Shown here piece by piece: positions 7,318 through 15,610 of a stretch of 35,142 nt of DNA. The stretch spans positions 1-35,142 of the forward strand of contig JBOGXF010000070.1 in assembly GCA_050694275.1 (NCBI GenBank), written 5' to 3'. The translations under genes and the position numbers were made by a program. Below the pieces are notes generated by a model. The model worked only from the letters and a program-made list of their open reading frames with translations. It had not been told where the DNA came from and searched no databases. The stretch's first letter is position 1. The number at the start of each line of letters is the position of its first letter. This stretch comes from JBOGXF01 sp050694275. GTDB lineage: Bacteria; Actinomycetota; CADDZG01; WHSQ01.

Positions 7318-7424
7318 GCCTGTGGCAGGATGCCGGCGGCCGCCCTCCCTGGCTCGCGGGCAGGAGCCGGGCGGCTTCTGGGGTCATCGCGGGCTCTGGG
7401 ACCCACACGAGTAAGGAGTACGGT

Positions 7425-8528
7425 TTGCGGCAACGGCTCGAACGCGCTTCGCTCGTTGGAGTCATCCTCTGCACGCTGCTGGTTCCCAACGTCGGCTCCT
7501 CTGCGGGCGGCCTCGAGAGCAAGCGCTCGGCGCTCGACCGGGTCGAGGCCGACGTCGAACGGCTCGAGGGCGCCACGGGCTCGATAAGGAGCCGCATCAA
7601 CGGTCTCAACAACGCGATCACGAAGCTCCAAATCGAGGTCAACCGACTCGATTCCCGCATCGCCGAGATCGAATCCGACCTGCGAACCGAGCAGGCGAAG
7701 ATCGACCGCACCCAGGCCCGTATCGACCGCGTCGAGGATCGAGCGACCGACCAGGCGGTTTCTCTCTACATGAACGGTCACACCGAGACGCTCGACGCGC
7801 TCCTCAACGTCGCCTCTATCGCCGAGCTCAACGACCGGATCGAGATGTTCGGTGTGGCGGCGAAGGAGCAGACCGGCGCCCTGGTCAGATTCCACCGTCT
7901 GCGGTTGACGATCGAGGCGCAGAAGGCCGACCTCTTCGCCAAGAAGAGAGGGCTCGAAAGCGTCAAGTCCGATCGAGTGAGAGTGCTGTCCAAACAAAAC
8001 GAGGTGAAATCCAAACTCCAGAAGGAGCTCGCGGCGCTGAACCTGCGACTCGGCGCGAAGCGAGATCGCGAGCACCACCTCGAGCGCGAGATCGCCGAGA
8101 TCACAAACACGATCCAGGAGTTGCAGGCCAAGAGAGCCGCCGAGTCACTCGGGACATCGGCACAGGGATTCATCTGGCCACTCAACGGGGCCGTGACGTC
8201 CGGCTACGGTGAGCGCTGGGGCCGGATGCACACCGGGATCGATATCGACGGTTACTCCGGGCAACCGATCGTGGCATCGAAGGACGGGGTCGTGATCATG
8301 TCGTCGTATTACTCGGGATACGGAAACACGGTCATCCTCGACCACGGCGGCGGGATCTCCACGCTCTACGCGCACATGTCCGGCTTCGCGGTGACGAATG
8401 GCGCCGCGGTGGAACAGGGCGAAGTCGTCGGTTACGTCGGCTGCACGGGCTCGTGCACCGGCGACCATCTTCACTTCGAGGTCCGGGTCAACGGCAACCC
8501 CGTCGACCCGATGGATTACCTGCCGTAA
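7425..8528 (+). CDS. Secreted coiled-coil M23 metallopeptidase (EnvC/NlpD-like)
   Basis: A 367-residue exported murein endopeptidase or activator of amidases. It has a signal peptide (about 1-27, hydrophobic SLVGVILCTLLV), a long heptad-rich coiled coil (about 30-245) and a C-terminal LytM/M23 domain (about 255-367). The zinc residues appear intact: HTGID (His269, Asp273), YAHM (His317) and HLHFE (His348, His350), which suggests an active peptidase rather than a degenerate EnvC. The frame is open further upstream, but the TTG at 7425 is chosen because AAGGAG lies at 7413-7418 and the signal peptide begins there. It is transcribed alone and ends before a bidirectional terminator shared with groEL. 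Confidence 0.9.
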   Translation: MRQRLERASLVGVILCTLLVPNVGSSAGGLESKRSALDRVEADVERLEGATGSIRSRINGLNNAITKLQIEVNRLDSRIAEIESDLRTEQAKIDRTQARIDRVEDRATDQAVSLYMNGHTETLDALLNVASIAELNDRIEMFGVAAKEQTGALVRFHRLRLTIEAQKADLFAKKRGLESVKSDRVRVLSKQNEVKSKLQKELAALNLRLGAKRDREHHLEREIAEITNTIQELQAKRAAESLGTSAQGFIWPLNGAVTSGYGERWGRMHTGIDIDGYSGQPIVASKDGVVIMSSYYSGYGNTVILDHGGGISTLYAHMSGFAVTNGAAVEQGEVVGYVGCTGSCTGDHLHFEVRVNGNPVDPMDYLP

Positions 8529-8742
8529 GCCCCCGTAAGCGCTGCTCCGAACGATCTCTTCGAGTCTTCAGCCGGGCTACGGGTGCCGTGTCCGGAGCCA
8601 GGCGCGGCCTGGGGGATCTTGTTGCTGTGAATGGCGCCATGCGCCACCAGCTGCAACGAGTTCGGCCGGAGTCGCCCTCCGGCATCGGCGCCGCCCTCGC
8701 CGCCCCCGCAACCGTGCGATTCTCAGCGCAGCACCACTAAAG

Positions 8743-8772
8743 AAAGGACCCGGCCGAAGTCGGGCCCTTTTT
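8743..8772. terminator. Bidirectional rho-independent terminator
   Basis: AAAGG, one mismatch, then CCCGGC, a CGAA loop, GTCGGG, one mismatch and CCTTT form an 11-bp stem with T runs on the plus side (8768-8772) and A/T-rich sequence on the other side. It sits between the convergent M23 peptidase and groEL genes and can serve both. The 214 bases from 8529 to 8742 hold nothing else that I can support. Confidence 0.85.
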
Positions 8773-8790
8773 GATAACCGGAGAGTCCGC

Positions 8791-10443
8791 CTACATCATT
8801 CCCATGCCGCCCATACCGCCCATGCCACCCATGCCGTGGTCGTGGCCGGCGGGGACCGCGGCTTCTTCCTCCTCGGGCTTCTCCACCACGGTCGCCTCGG
8901 TCGTCAGCAACAGCGCGGCGATCGAACCCGCGTTCTCCAGCGCGGAGCGAGTCACCCGAGCCGGATCGACGATACCGACTGAGAACATGTCGACGTACTC
9001 GCCGGTCTGGGCGTCGAGACCGTGGCCCGGCTTCTCGCTGCGTACCCGCTCGATCACCACTCCGCCTTCGAAGCCGGCGTTCTGAGCGATCCACCTGAGC
9101 GGCTCGTCGAGAGCCGCGGTCACGACCGTCGCCCCGGCGGCCTCATCGCCCGAAAGCTCAAGTGCCTCGACCGCTTCGCGCGCCCGCGTGAGGGTCACGC
9201 CGCCGCCGGCGACGATGCCCTCCTCGACGGCCGCCCGGGTCGCCGACACCGAGTCCTCGATCCGGTGCTTCTTCTCCTTGAGCTCGACCTCGGTTGCGGC
9301 TCCGACCTTTAGCACGGCGACGCCGCCGGCGAGCTTGGCGAGACGCTCCTGGAGCTTCTCGCTATCCCAGTCGGAGTCGGTGCGCTCGATCTCGGCCTTG
9401 ATCTGCTCGATACGCCCCGAGATGTTCGATGCCTCGCCTTCGCCCTCGACGATCGTCGTGTCGTCCTTGGTGACGACCACTTTGCGGGCCCTACCGAGCA
9501 AGTCCAGTCCGACGTTCTCGAGCTTGAGGCCGACCTCTTCGGAGATGACCTCGCCCCCGGTGAGGATGGCGATGTCTTGCAGCATCGACTTGCGACGGTC
9601 GCCGAAGCCGGGCGCCTTGACCGCGGTGGCCTTGAACGTGCCGCGGATCTTGTTGACCACGAGGGTCGCGAGGGCCTCGCCCTCGACGTCCTCGGCGACG
9701 ATCAAGAGCGGCTTGCCCGCCTGGATGACCTTCTCGAGGACCGGCAAGAGATCGCGCACCGTCGAGATCTTCTGCTGGGCCAGGAGGATGTAGGGCTCTT
9801 CGAGCACAGCTTCCATGCGGTCCTGGTCGGTCACGAAGTACGGGCTGATGTATCCCTTGTCGAACTGCATCCCCTCGACGAGCTCGAGCTCGAGCCCGAA
9901 GGTGTTGGACTCCTCGACGGTGATGACTCCGTCCTTGCCGACCTTGTCCATTGCCTCGGCGACCATCTCGCCGATCTCGGAATCGTTGTTCGCCGAGATC
10001 GACGCCACGTGAGCGATCTGATCGCGGCCCTCGACATCACGCGCCGAAGACTTGACGGATTCGACTGCGGCGGCAACGGCCTTCTCGATGCCGCGCTTGA
10101 GACCCATTGGGTTGGCGCCCGCCGCGACGTGTCGGATGCCGTTCCGCACCATCGCCTGCGCCAGCACCGTGGCGGTCGTCGTTCCGTCGCCGGCGACGTC
10201 GTTGGTCTTGGACGCAACCTCCTTGACGAGCTGCGCCCCCATGTTCTCCCATGGGTCTTCGAGGTCGATCTCCTTGGCGATAGTGACGCCGTCGTTCGTG
10301 ATCGTGGGAGCGCCCCACTTCTTGTCGAGCACGACGTTCCGGCCCCGCGGGCCCAGGGTTACCCGCACCGCGTCGGCGAGGCGGTTGACCCCCGCCTCGA
10401 GCCCGCGCCGCGCTTCGGCGTCGTATCTCAGCAGCTTCGGCAT
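8791..10443 (-). CDS. groL: Chaperonin GroEL (Hsp60)
   Basis: The 60-kDa ATP-dependent chaperonin subunit, 550 residues. It has the N-terminal VRVTLGPRGRNVVLDKKWG, the nucleotide-binding GDGTTTATVLAQ, and a complete apical and equatorial arrangement. The C-terminal tail is a Gly-Gly-Met repeat (GMGGMGGMGGMGMM), which lines the folding cavity. It follows groES by 67 bases in the same transcript, under the CIRCE-bearing promoter. The AAxxG start region is normal, with GAGGAGGCACGAGG-type purines upstream. Actinobacteria often carry two groEL genes; the GGM tail (rather than a His-rich one) suggests the main folding chaperonin type. Whether another copy exists cannot be seen here. Confidence 0.98.
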   Translation of the reverse strand: MPKLLRYDAEARRGLEAGVNRLADAVRVTLGPRGRNVVLDKKWGAPTITNDGVTIAKEIDLEDPWENMGAQLVKEVASKTNDVAGDGTTTATVLAQAMVRNGIRHVAAGANPMGLKRGIEKAVAAAVESVKSSARDVEGRDQIAHVASISANNDSEIGEMVAEAMDKVGKDGVITVEESNTFGLELELVEGMQFDKGYISPYFVTDQDRMEAVLEEPYILLAQQKISTVRDLLPVLEKVIQAGKPLLIVAEDVEGEALATLVVNKIRGTFKATAVKAPGFGDRRKSMLQDIAILTGGEVISEEVGLKLENVGLDLLGRARKVVVTKDDTTIVEGEGEASNISGRIEQIKAEIERTDSDWDSEKLQERLAKLAGGVAVLKVGAATEVELKEKKHRIEDSVSATRAAVEEGIVAGGGVTLTRAREAVEALELSGDEAAGATVVTAALDEPLRWIAQNAGFEGGVVIERVRSEKPGHGLDAQTGEYVDMFSVGIVDPARVTRSALENAGSIAALLLTTEATVVEKPEEEEAAVPAGHDHGMGGMGGMGGMGMM

Positions 10444-10510
10444 ATCCTCGTGCCTCCTCTCGCGACGAGCGCGGGGTCAAGCCCCGCGCACGTCTGAAAC
10501 CTTGTTGGGC

Positions 10511-10816
10511 CTAACTCAGGATGGCGAGCACGTCGCGGGCCGAGAGAATGAGAAGCTCCTCGCCCTCGAGCTTGATCTCGGTGCCGCCGTACTTCGAGTA
10601 GATGACGCGGTCGCCCTCGTTCACGTCCATGGGGATGAGATCGCCCGTGTTGTCGCTGCGCTTGCCCGGTCCGACCGCCAGCACCGTGCCCTCCTGGGGC
10701 TTCTCCTTGGCCGTGTCGGGGATGACGATTCCCGATGCGGTCGTCTCCTCGCCCTCCTCCGGACGAACGAGGATGCGGTCCTCGAGGGGCTTGATCGTCT
10801 TGGTCGCAGTGGCCAT
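10511..10816 (-). CDS. groS: Co-chaperonin GroES (Hsp10)
   Basis: The lid of the GroEL chamber, 101 residues, normal length. It has the PLEDRILVRPEE start, the mobile-loop region around EETTASGIVIPDTAKEKP (the hydrophobic IVI tripeptide contacts GroEL), and the roof and C-terminal strand VIYSKYGGTEIKLEGEELLIL. The ATG at 10816 has AGGAGG with a short spacer. First gene of the groESL operon. Expression should be repressed by HrcA through the CIRCE element 31 bases upstream; hrcA itself is not in the window. Confidence 0.98.
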   Translation of the reverse strand: MATATKTIKPLEDRILVRPEEGEETTASGIVIPDTAKEKPQEGTVLAVGPGKRSDNTGDLIPMDVNEGDRVIYSKYGGTEIKLEGEELLILSARDVLAILS

Positions 10817-10846
10817 CCGTACCTCCTGTGCTGGTGGACTGATCGT

Positions 10847-10873
10847 TTAGCACTCCAAGTCTACGAGTGCTAA
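10847..10873 (-). promoter_or_regulatory. CIRCE operator (HrcA-binding)
   Basis: TTAGCACTC, nine bases, GAGTGCTAA: a perfect match to the CIRCE consensus. It covers the expected transcription start and the last base of the -10 box of the groES promoter, so bound HrcA would block initiation. It predicts heat-shock control of groESL by HrcA. Confidence 0.97.
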
Positions 10874-10902
10874 ATGTAGCGCGGCCCGGCCCGCCCGGTC
10901 AA
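10873..10902 (-). promoter_or_regulatory. groESL sigma-70-type promoter
   Basis: On the minus strand TTGACC (10902-10897) and TACATT (10878-10873) are separated by 18 bases. The -10 box abuts the CIRCE element. The -35 box begins only a few bases after the tsaD stop codon, so groESL has its own promoter immediately behind the upstream gene block. Confidence 0.75.
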
Positions 10903-10909
10903 ACGCCTC

Positions 10910-11989
10910 CTAGCCCGCCAGCGGCAAATTGGGGTCGGGCGCCGCGTCGAGTCCGAGGAAGGCACCCCGGCGTGCCATCGCAGTCCCGCACGCGGCGATC
11001 ATCGCGGCGTTGTCGGTGCACAGTTCCATGGGAGGGACGAACAGGGTCTTGGCGCGTGCCCGACACGCCTCCGCCAATCCCTGGCGCAATCCGGAGTTCG
11101 CCGCGACCCCCCCGCACAGGAACACCCGATCGACCAGGGCCTGGTCCGCCGCAGCCATGGTCTTGGTCACCTGGAGATCGACGACCGCCTGCTGAAAGGA
11201 TGCCGCGACGTTCTCGATCGATACCTCTTCGCCGAGCTTCTCGGCCCTCCGCACGTAGTTGATGACGGCCGTCTTGAGCCCCGAATAGGAGACATCGAAA
11301 GTCGGCTCGTCGATCATGGCGCGGGGGAAATCGATCGCTTTCGGGTCACCGAGCAGCGACAGTCGGTCGATCTCGGGTCCCCCCGGATAGTCCAGTCCCA
11401 GAAAACGTGCCACCTTGTCGAACGCCTCCCCGGCCGCATCATCGATAGTGCCCCCGAGCACCTCGTAATCGCCGTGGCCGCGCGCATGTACCAGCAGCGT
11501 GTGGCCCCCGGAGATGATTAGCGCCACCGCCGGAAAGTCGGCTCCCTTGTCGGCGAGGAGGTTCGAATAGATGTGCGCCTCGAGGTGGTTGACGCCGACC
11601 AGCGGGACGTCGAGCACCGCGGCGATGCTCTTCGCCTCGGCGACTCCCACCAGCAACGACCCGATCAAGCCCGGCCCGATCGTCACCGCGATCGCGTCGA
11701 TATCCCAGAAGGTGACGTCCGCCTGCAAGAGAGCTTCCCGGATCACCGGGCTGAGCGCCTCGACGTGGGCGCGCGCGGCGATCTCGGGCACGATCCCGCC
11801 GTATTCGCCATGCAGCTCGGACTGTGAGGCAATCACGTTGGACAAGATCTCGCGACCACCCCTGACCATCGCCGCAGAAGTCTCGTCGCAGGACGTCTCT
11901 ATTCCCAGAACCAGAGAATCCTCGTCCCAGTCTCCGAGCGGTTTCTCCTGCGCCGCGGGCTTGGGTACGGTCCACACCGCCTGACTCAT
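10910..11989 (-). CDS. tsaD: tRNA threonylcarbamoyladenosine transferase TsaD (Kae1/YgjD)
   Basis: The catalytic subunit that moves the threonylcarbamoyl group from TC-AMP to A37 of ANN-decoding tRNAs, working with TsaB and TsaE. The 359 residues show LVLGIETSCDETS (27-39), the iron-binding HLEAH (His135, His139), the ISGGHT motif, and the late CGGVAANSGLR and CTDNAAMIA motifs. There is an unusual hydrophilic N-terminal extension of about 24 residues before the conserved core. The ATG overlaps the rimI stop in ATGA. It is the last gene of the tsaE-tsaB-rimI-tsaD string, which supplies the whole complex except TsaC. Confidence 0.97.
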   Translation of the reverse strand: MSQAVWTVPKPAAQEKPLGDWDEDSLVLGIETSCDETSAAMVRGGREILSNVIASQSELHGEYGGIVPEIAARAHVEALSPVIREALLQADVTFWDIDAIAVTIGPGLIGSLLVGVAEAKSIAAVLDVPLVGVNHLEAHIYSNLLADKGADFPAVALIISGGHTLLVHARGHGDYEVLGGTIDDAAGEAFDKVARFLGLDYPGGPEIDRLSLLGDPKAIDFPRAMIDEPTFDVSYSGLKTAVINYVRRAEKLGEEVSIENVAASFQQAVVDLQVTKTMAAADQALVDRVFLCGGVAANSGLRQGLAEACRARAKTLFVPPMELCTDNAAMIAACGTAMARRGAFLGLDAAPDPNLPLAG

Positions 11990-12540
11990 GGCCCGTCCCC
12001 GGTCAGCTCATCGATCTCGGCTCTGATCGCCAGCAATCGCTTGCGAAACTCGGTGCTCGCTGCGTCCTCGACCACCATGACGTAGGCGTCCTCGTTGGTC
12101 TCTATGTAGTAGCCCTTCCGCACCCCGGTGATCGAGAATCCGAACTTCGTGTACATGGCCTGTGCCGACTGATTCGACACCCGGACCTCGAGCGAGATGA
12201 CGCCTGCGCCGCGCGCAACCCCCTCCGTCAGCAGCGCGATCAAAAGGCGCGTGCCCACCTTGAGACCCTGGAAGTCGGGATCGACTGCGATGTTGGTGAT
12301 GTGAGCTTCGCGGCCGGTCAACATCATCCCGGCATAGCCAATGACGACCCCCTCATAGCGAGCTACCAAATAGGTGCGGGTTGAGCGCTGACCGAGCTCG
12401 GACAAGAACAACGACGCGCTCCAGGGTCGGGGATACACGCGACCTTCGATGGCCAGCACCCGACGCAAGTGCCGCCGCCGCATGCGCGTGAGCTCTACTC
12501 CTCTCAGCGCGGCCGGCTCGGGCTTACGCGCAAGCGCCAT
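11986..12540 (-). CDS. rimI: Ribosomal protein S18-alanine N-acetyltransferase RimI-like GNAT
   Basis: A GNAT acetyltransferase of 184 residues lying between tsaB and tsaD, the standard position of RimI, which acetylates the N-terminal alanine of ribosomal protein S18. Motif A reads VDPDFQGLKVGTRLL and is preceded by EAHITNIAV. The RVSNQSAQAMYTKFGF segment is typical of RimI. A longer reading from an ATG at 12573 is possible. I prefer the ATG at 12540, because it overlaps the tsaB stop as TGATG and has GGAGG eight bases upstream. The roughly 20 residues before the fold and the C-terminal 25 are less conserved. The substrate is inferred from context. Confidence 0.88.
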   Translation of the reverse strand: MALARKPEPAALRGVELTRMRRRHLRRVLAIEGRVYPRPWSASLFLSELGQRSTRTYLVARYEGVVIGYAGMMLTGREAHITNIAVDPDFQGLKVGTRLLIALLTEGVARGAGVISLEVRVSNQSAQAMYTKFGFSITGVRKGYYIETNEDAYVMVVEDAASTEFRKRLLAIRAEIDELTGDGP

Positions 12541-13250
12541 CACGCGGGCCTCCGGCCCCGGATGCGGTCCCATTGAATTCGGCGAGCCGAACGCCTCAGG
12601 TACAGGGGCTTGAGGTCGTACAGGGAATCGAAGTCCTCGCGGAACATGCGGGGCAGGGCGAGCTCGACCAGAGAACGCGCGTCGGGGAATGCGTGACTCA
12701 TTGTTCCCATCTCCACGACCGACCCCAGATCCCGAAAGACCTCCCGGTACAGAAGGGCGCCGTTGCCCACCATGAGAACCTCTTCCGGCCGGGAGTCGAT
12801 CCCCACGGCGAGGCGCTCGGGTCGCTCGACGCGGTAGTCGGTCATGCGTTGAATCCCCCCCGGCGACGAGCGGTAGAACGCGTGAAAGACCTCATTGCGT
12901 CGGGCGTCGAGCACCGCGCAGATCGTCTTCGCCGCGTAACGGACCTCGTAGGCAAGGAGATCGAGGCTTGCCATCCCCACGATCGGAACGGACAAGGCCT
13001 GGGCGAGAGACTTTGCCGTCGCAACCCCGACCCGCATGCCCGTATAGAGCCCGGGGCCGAGGCTCACCGCCAGACCCCCGAGACTGGAGAAGGACAACCC
13101 GACTTGATCGAGGCAGTAGCGGATCGCGGGAAGAAGAAACTCGGTGTGGCTCGGCCCGCGTGAAATCGTGGAGCTCGCAATCAGTCCTTGCTCGGAGCCG
13201 ATCGCGATACTCGCTTGCGGGGTCGAGGTTTCGATCCCGAGGACCAGCAT
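12540..13250 (-). CDS. tsaB: tRNA threonylcarbamoyladenosine biosynthesis protein TsaB (YeaZ)
   Basis: The non-catalytic partner of TsaD in the t6A complex, 236 residues. It has the ASKHA fold start LVLGIETSTPQASIAI, then SRGPSHTEFLLPAI and GLAVSLGPGLYTGMRVGVAT, which are diagnostic of TsaB. It lacks the HxxxH metal site of TsaD, as expected for this paralogue. The ATG at 13250 overlaps the tsaE stop by one base (TGATG), and its own stop overlaps rimI in the same way, so the four genes are translationally coupled. Confidence 0.95.
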   Translation of the reverse strand: MLVLGIETSTPQASIAIGSEQGLIASSTISRGPSHTEFLLPAIRYCLDQVGLSFSSLGGLAVSLGPGLYTGMRVGVATAKSLAQALSVPIVGMASLDLLAYEVRYAAKTICAVLDARRNEVFHAFYRSSPGGIQRMTDYRVERPERLAVGIDSRPEEVLMVGNGALLYREVFRDLGSVVEMGTMSHAFPDARSLVELALPRMFREDFDSLYDLKPLYLRRSARRIQWDRIRGRRPA

Positions 13251-13849
13251 CAGGCCTCCAGGTCGTCTCTGTGTGAACGACCTATATCGTCGCGTGGCGA
13301 GAGGTCCAGCGCGTCGACAAACCTCGACCCCTTGGACAACTCAGGGGAGGCGGCGTCGAGCAGCGCATCGGCGGTGGTCCGCATGCGGTCCAGCTTGCCG
13401 CTCCATTCCGCCCCTCGCGGGCGAAAAGCGATCTTGCGATCCATTCCCGTCTCGGATTCAAGAGGATTCCTAATCTCGACCTCGAGATAGCGGGAGGGCA
13501 GCAGCGGCATGACGGCCACGCCCCACTCGACCAAGAGAATCCCGGAGGGATCGAGCAGTTCCTCGAAACCGAGATCGAGAACCTCCTGAAAGGAGTCGAG
13601 TCGATAGACATCGATGTGCACGATCGGGTAGCGACCCTCGTACTCGTGCACGATCGTGAAGCTCGGGCTCGTCACCTTGCCGTGTACCCCCAAGGCCCCC
13701 GCGACGCCTTGAACGAACACCGTCTTTCCCGCTCCGAGATCGCCGCTAAGGCTTAAAACGTCGCCCGGAACGAGCCCGGGGGCCAGTGATGCCCCGAGGA
13801 TGCGGGTCTCCTCCGGCGAGTGAGTCGTGATCCCGAGGCCGCGGTACAC
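13250..13849 (-). CDS. tsaE: tRNA threonylcarbamoyladenosine biosynthesis ATPase TsaE, with a C-terminal extension
   Basis: The small P-loop ATPase that resets the TsaB-TsaD complex. The core is clear: GDLGAGKT Walker A (36-43), TSPSFTIVHEYEG, IVHIDVYRL and the LVEWG motif near residue 115. The start is taken as GTG at 13849, five bases after the uracil-DNA glycosylase stop; no clear ribosome-binding site is visible. The protein is about 199 residues against roughly 150 for typical TsaE. The extra 45-50 residues at the C-terminus (after the RYLEVEIRNP strand) are charged and match no motif that I know. Confidence 0.9.
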   Translation of the reverse strand: MYRGLGITTHSPEETRILGASLAPGLVPGDVLSLSGDLGAGKTVFVQGVAGALGVHGKVTSPSFTIVHEYEGRYPIVHIDVYRLDSFQEVLDLGFEELLDPSGILLVEWGVAVMPLLPSRYLEVEIRNPLESETGMDRKIAFRPRGAEWSGKLDRMRTTADALLDAASPELSKGSRFVDALDLSPRDDIGRSHRDDLEA

Positions 13850-13854
13850 GTCGA

Positions 13855-14487
13855 TTAGAAGAGGTCGAGTTGCTCGGCGTCGGGGTCGATTGCCTTCGCG
13901 GTCTCGACGCGCACCTCTTCGGGCGGAGGCTCGTCGAGCACTCGCTTCACCAGCTCGAAGTCCTCGCGGATCGCGTCGACCGGACTGAGACCCCCGAAGC
14001 GGCCGCCTCTGAGCGCGGCGGCGGGATGGAAGGTCGGAATGACGATCGCGTCGCCTCGCTCGAACCGTTGCCCCCTCGCCTTGGTGATCCCGATTGGTTC
14101 TTCCAGGATGCAGCGGGTGGCGAAATTGCCGAGAGTGACGATCACCCGGGGAGTCATGTGTTGGATCTGAGCCTCGAGATAGGGGCGGCACGTCTCGATC
14201 TCGTCGGGCAGGGGGTCTCGGTTGCCCGGCGGGCGGCACTTAAGCACGTTGACTACCGCCGCTCGAGACTTGGGAATACCGACCTCATCGAGCAACCTAT
14301 CGAGCAACTGTCCGGCGGCGCCGACGAACGGCAGGCCCTGCTGGTCCTCGTGGAAGCCGGGGGCTTCGCCGATGAACAAGAGGTCGCCCGAGAGATTCCC
14401 CTTGGCCCACACGACGTTCGTCCGACCCTCCGAAAGACGGCACTTCGTACATCGCAGTGCCTGTTCTCGAATGACGTCTATATCCAC
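13855..14487 (-). CDS. Family 4 uracil-DNA glycosylase with [4Fe-4S] cluster
   Basis: Removes uracil from DNA, the first step of base-excision repair after cytosine deamination. It has GEAPGFHEDQQGLPFVGAAG (40-59, motif A), the HPAAALRG motif that replaces the HPSP of other families, and four cluster cysteines (Cys13, Cys16, Cys84, Cys100) with the exact spacing of thermophile family-4 enzymes (UDGa). The GTG at 14487 is chosen because GGAGG lies just upstream; reading from further upstream would add an arginine- and tryptophan-rich segment with no homology. 210 residues. It sits between the aminopeptidase and tsaE in an apparent single operon. Confidence 0.95.
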   Translation of the reverse strand: MDIDVIREQALRCTKCRLSEGRTNVVWAKGNLSGDLLFIGEAPGFHEDQQGLPFVGAAGQLLDRLLDEVGIPKSRAAVVNVLKCRPPGNRDPLPDEIETCRPYLEAQIQHMTPRVIVTLGNFATRCILEEPIGITKARGQRFERGDAIVIPTFHPAAALRGGRFGGLSPVDAIREDFELVKRVLDEPPPEEVRVETAKAIDPDAEQLDLF

Positions 14488-14506
14488 TGCGTCCCTCCAT
14501 CGACGG

Positions 14507-15610
14507 TCAGACCAGGAGCTTGCCGTCCTCCATGAGCGTGTCTCCGTCCACCGTGATGCGTCCACCCCGTCGAAGATCGCAAACCATGTCCCAGTGCACC
14601 GCAGATTCGTTCACCCCACCCGATTCCGGATAGGACGCGCCCAGCGCGAGATGGATCGTCCCGCCGATTTTCTCGTCGAGCAGGATCTCGCCGGTGAACT
14701 CTCTGATGCCGTAGTTGGTTCCGATCCCGAGCTCGCCCAGAACGCGGGCTCCGGCATCGGTATCAAGCGTCTTGATGAGGAAATCTTCGTTCTTGGACGC
14801 CTTCGCATCGACGACCCGGCCCCCCTCGAACTCAAGCCTGATGTCCTCCACCGACTGGCCTCCGTAGATTGCCGGATACGTGAACGTCACATGGCCGCGC
14901 GTCTTGTTCTCGATCGGGCCGGTAAAGATCTCTCCGTCGGGGAAGTTCTCCTTTCCATCGGCAGCCAGAAACGTCCGGCCACCCACCTCGAGAATCAGTT
15001 CGGTTCCCTCGCCTTCGATGTGCACCTCGTTGCGGCCCTCTATCCATTTGACCAGCCTTGCGTGACGCTCGGCGACGTTCCGCCACTCCGCGACGGGATC
15101 GTCTTTGTCCACTAGGCACGCCCCGTAGAAGAATTCCTCGTACTCGTCGAGGCTCATCTCCGCGTCCATCGCGTGCGCTTCGGTGGGAAACAGGGTTACG
15201 TTCCATCGATACTCGCCCTTCGCAGCCCGCTTCATGGAGGTGTCCAGCAGCGGTCGGCGCGCCTTCGATGCGATGACCTGGCGAGCCGGGTCGACCTTGG
15301 AGAGCTGGCGAGTGTTGGTGTCCGAGATGATCGCGAAACCCACGTCAAGGTTCTCGATGAGCCAACGATCGGTCTCCCACATGTACTCGAGCTGATGATC
15401 TTCGGCGAAGCGATAGAACATGGGCTCGGCGCGCGGCAGGCTCGCCCGGATCATCGGATAAGCCCCTCGCTGCAAGCAGCGTTTGTAGATCGCGAGGATC
15501 AGCGGCTCGGCCACATACGATCCTCTTATCGATACCTTGTCGCCCTCTTTCACCTCGTTCGAATAGTCGACGAGAACCTCGGCCAGCTTCTCGATCCTCT
15601 GATCCGTCAT
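14507..15610 (-). CDS. M29-family aminopeptidase (AmpS/aminopeptidase T type)
   Basis: A cytoplasmic metallo-aminopeptidase of 367 residues. The family pattern is complete: an N-terminal domain with EGDKVSIRG, then the metal-binding glutamates in FPDGEIFTGPIE, the GTNYGIREFTGEILLDEKIGGTIHLALG stretch (centre of the active site) and SAVHWDMVCDL close to the C-terminus (His and Asp ligands). It probably trims N-terminal residues in peptide turnover; specificity cannot be told. Its start overlaps the stop of the alpha/beta hydrolase by ATGA, and the UDG gene follows after 19 bases. Confidence 0.94.
   Translation of the reverse strand: MTDQRIEKLAEVLVDYSNEVKEGDKVSIRGSYVAEPLILAIYKRCLQRGAYPMIRASLPRAEPMFYRFAEDHQLEYMWETDRWLIENLDVGFAIISDTNTRQLSKVDPARQVIASKARRPLLDTSMKRAAKGEYRWNVTLFPTEAHAMDAEMSLDEYEEFFYGACLVDKDDPVAEWRNVAERHARLVKWIEGRNEVHIEGEGTELILEVGGRTFLAADGKENFPDGEIFTGPIENKTRGHVTFTYPAIYGGQSVEDIRLEFEGGRVVDAKASKNEDFLIKTLDTDAGARVLGELGIGTNYGIREFTGEILLDEKIGGTIHLALGASYPESGGVNESAVHWDMVCDLRRGGRITVDGDTLMEDGKLLV

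Larger units (their letters stand above)
7052..7424. other. 373-base intergenic gap with several strong RNA-type hairpins
   Basis: No gene is seen between the divergent starts at 7051 and 7425. The gap holds, on the minus strand, a terminator/anti-terminator-like set (7137-7234). On the plus strand it holds an 11-bp hairpin at 7280-7317 and weaker GC stems around 7348-7375. A weak plus-strand AAGGT...ACCTT stem followed by T residues lies near 7245-7272. I looked for ydaO (c-di-AMP), GEMM, TPP, SAM-IV and RNase P signatures and could not match any. Confidence 0.6.

Noticed and set aside
7200..7424. ydaO/yuaA (c-di-AMP) riboswitch before the M23 peptidase
   Set aside because: The conserved GGGGGAACC, GGGTGAAT and CCGTCAGCTAACC-like blocks are absent; only vague GGGTAGGCAAGG similarity.
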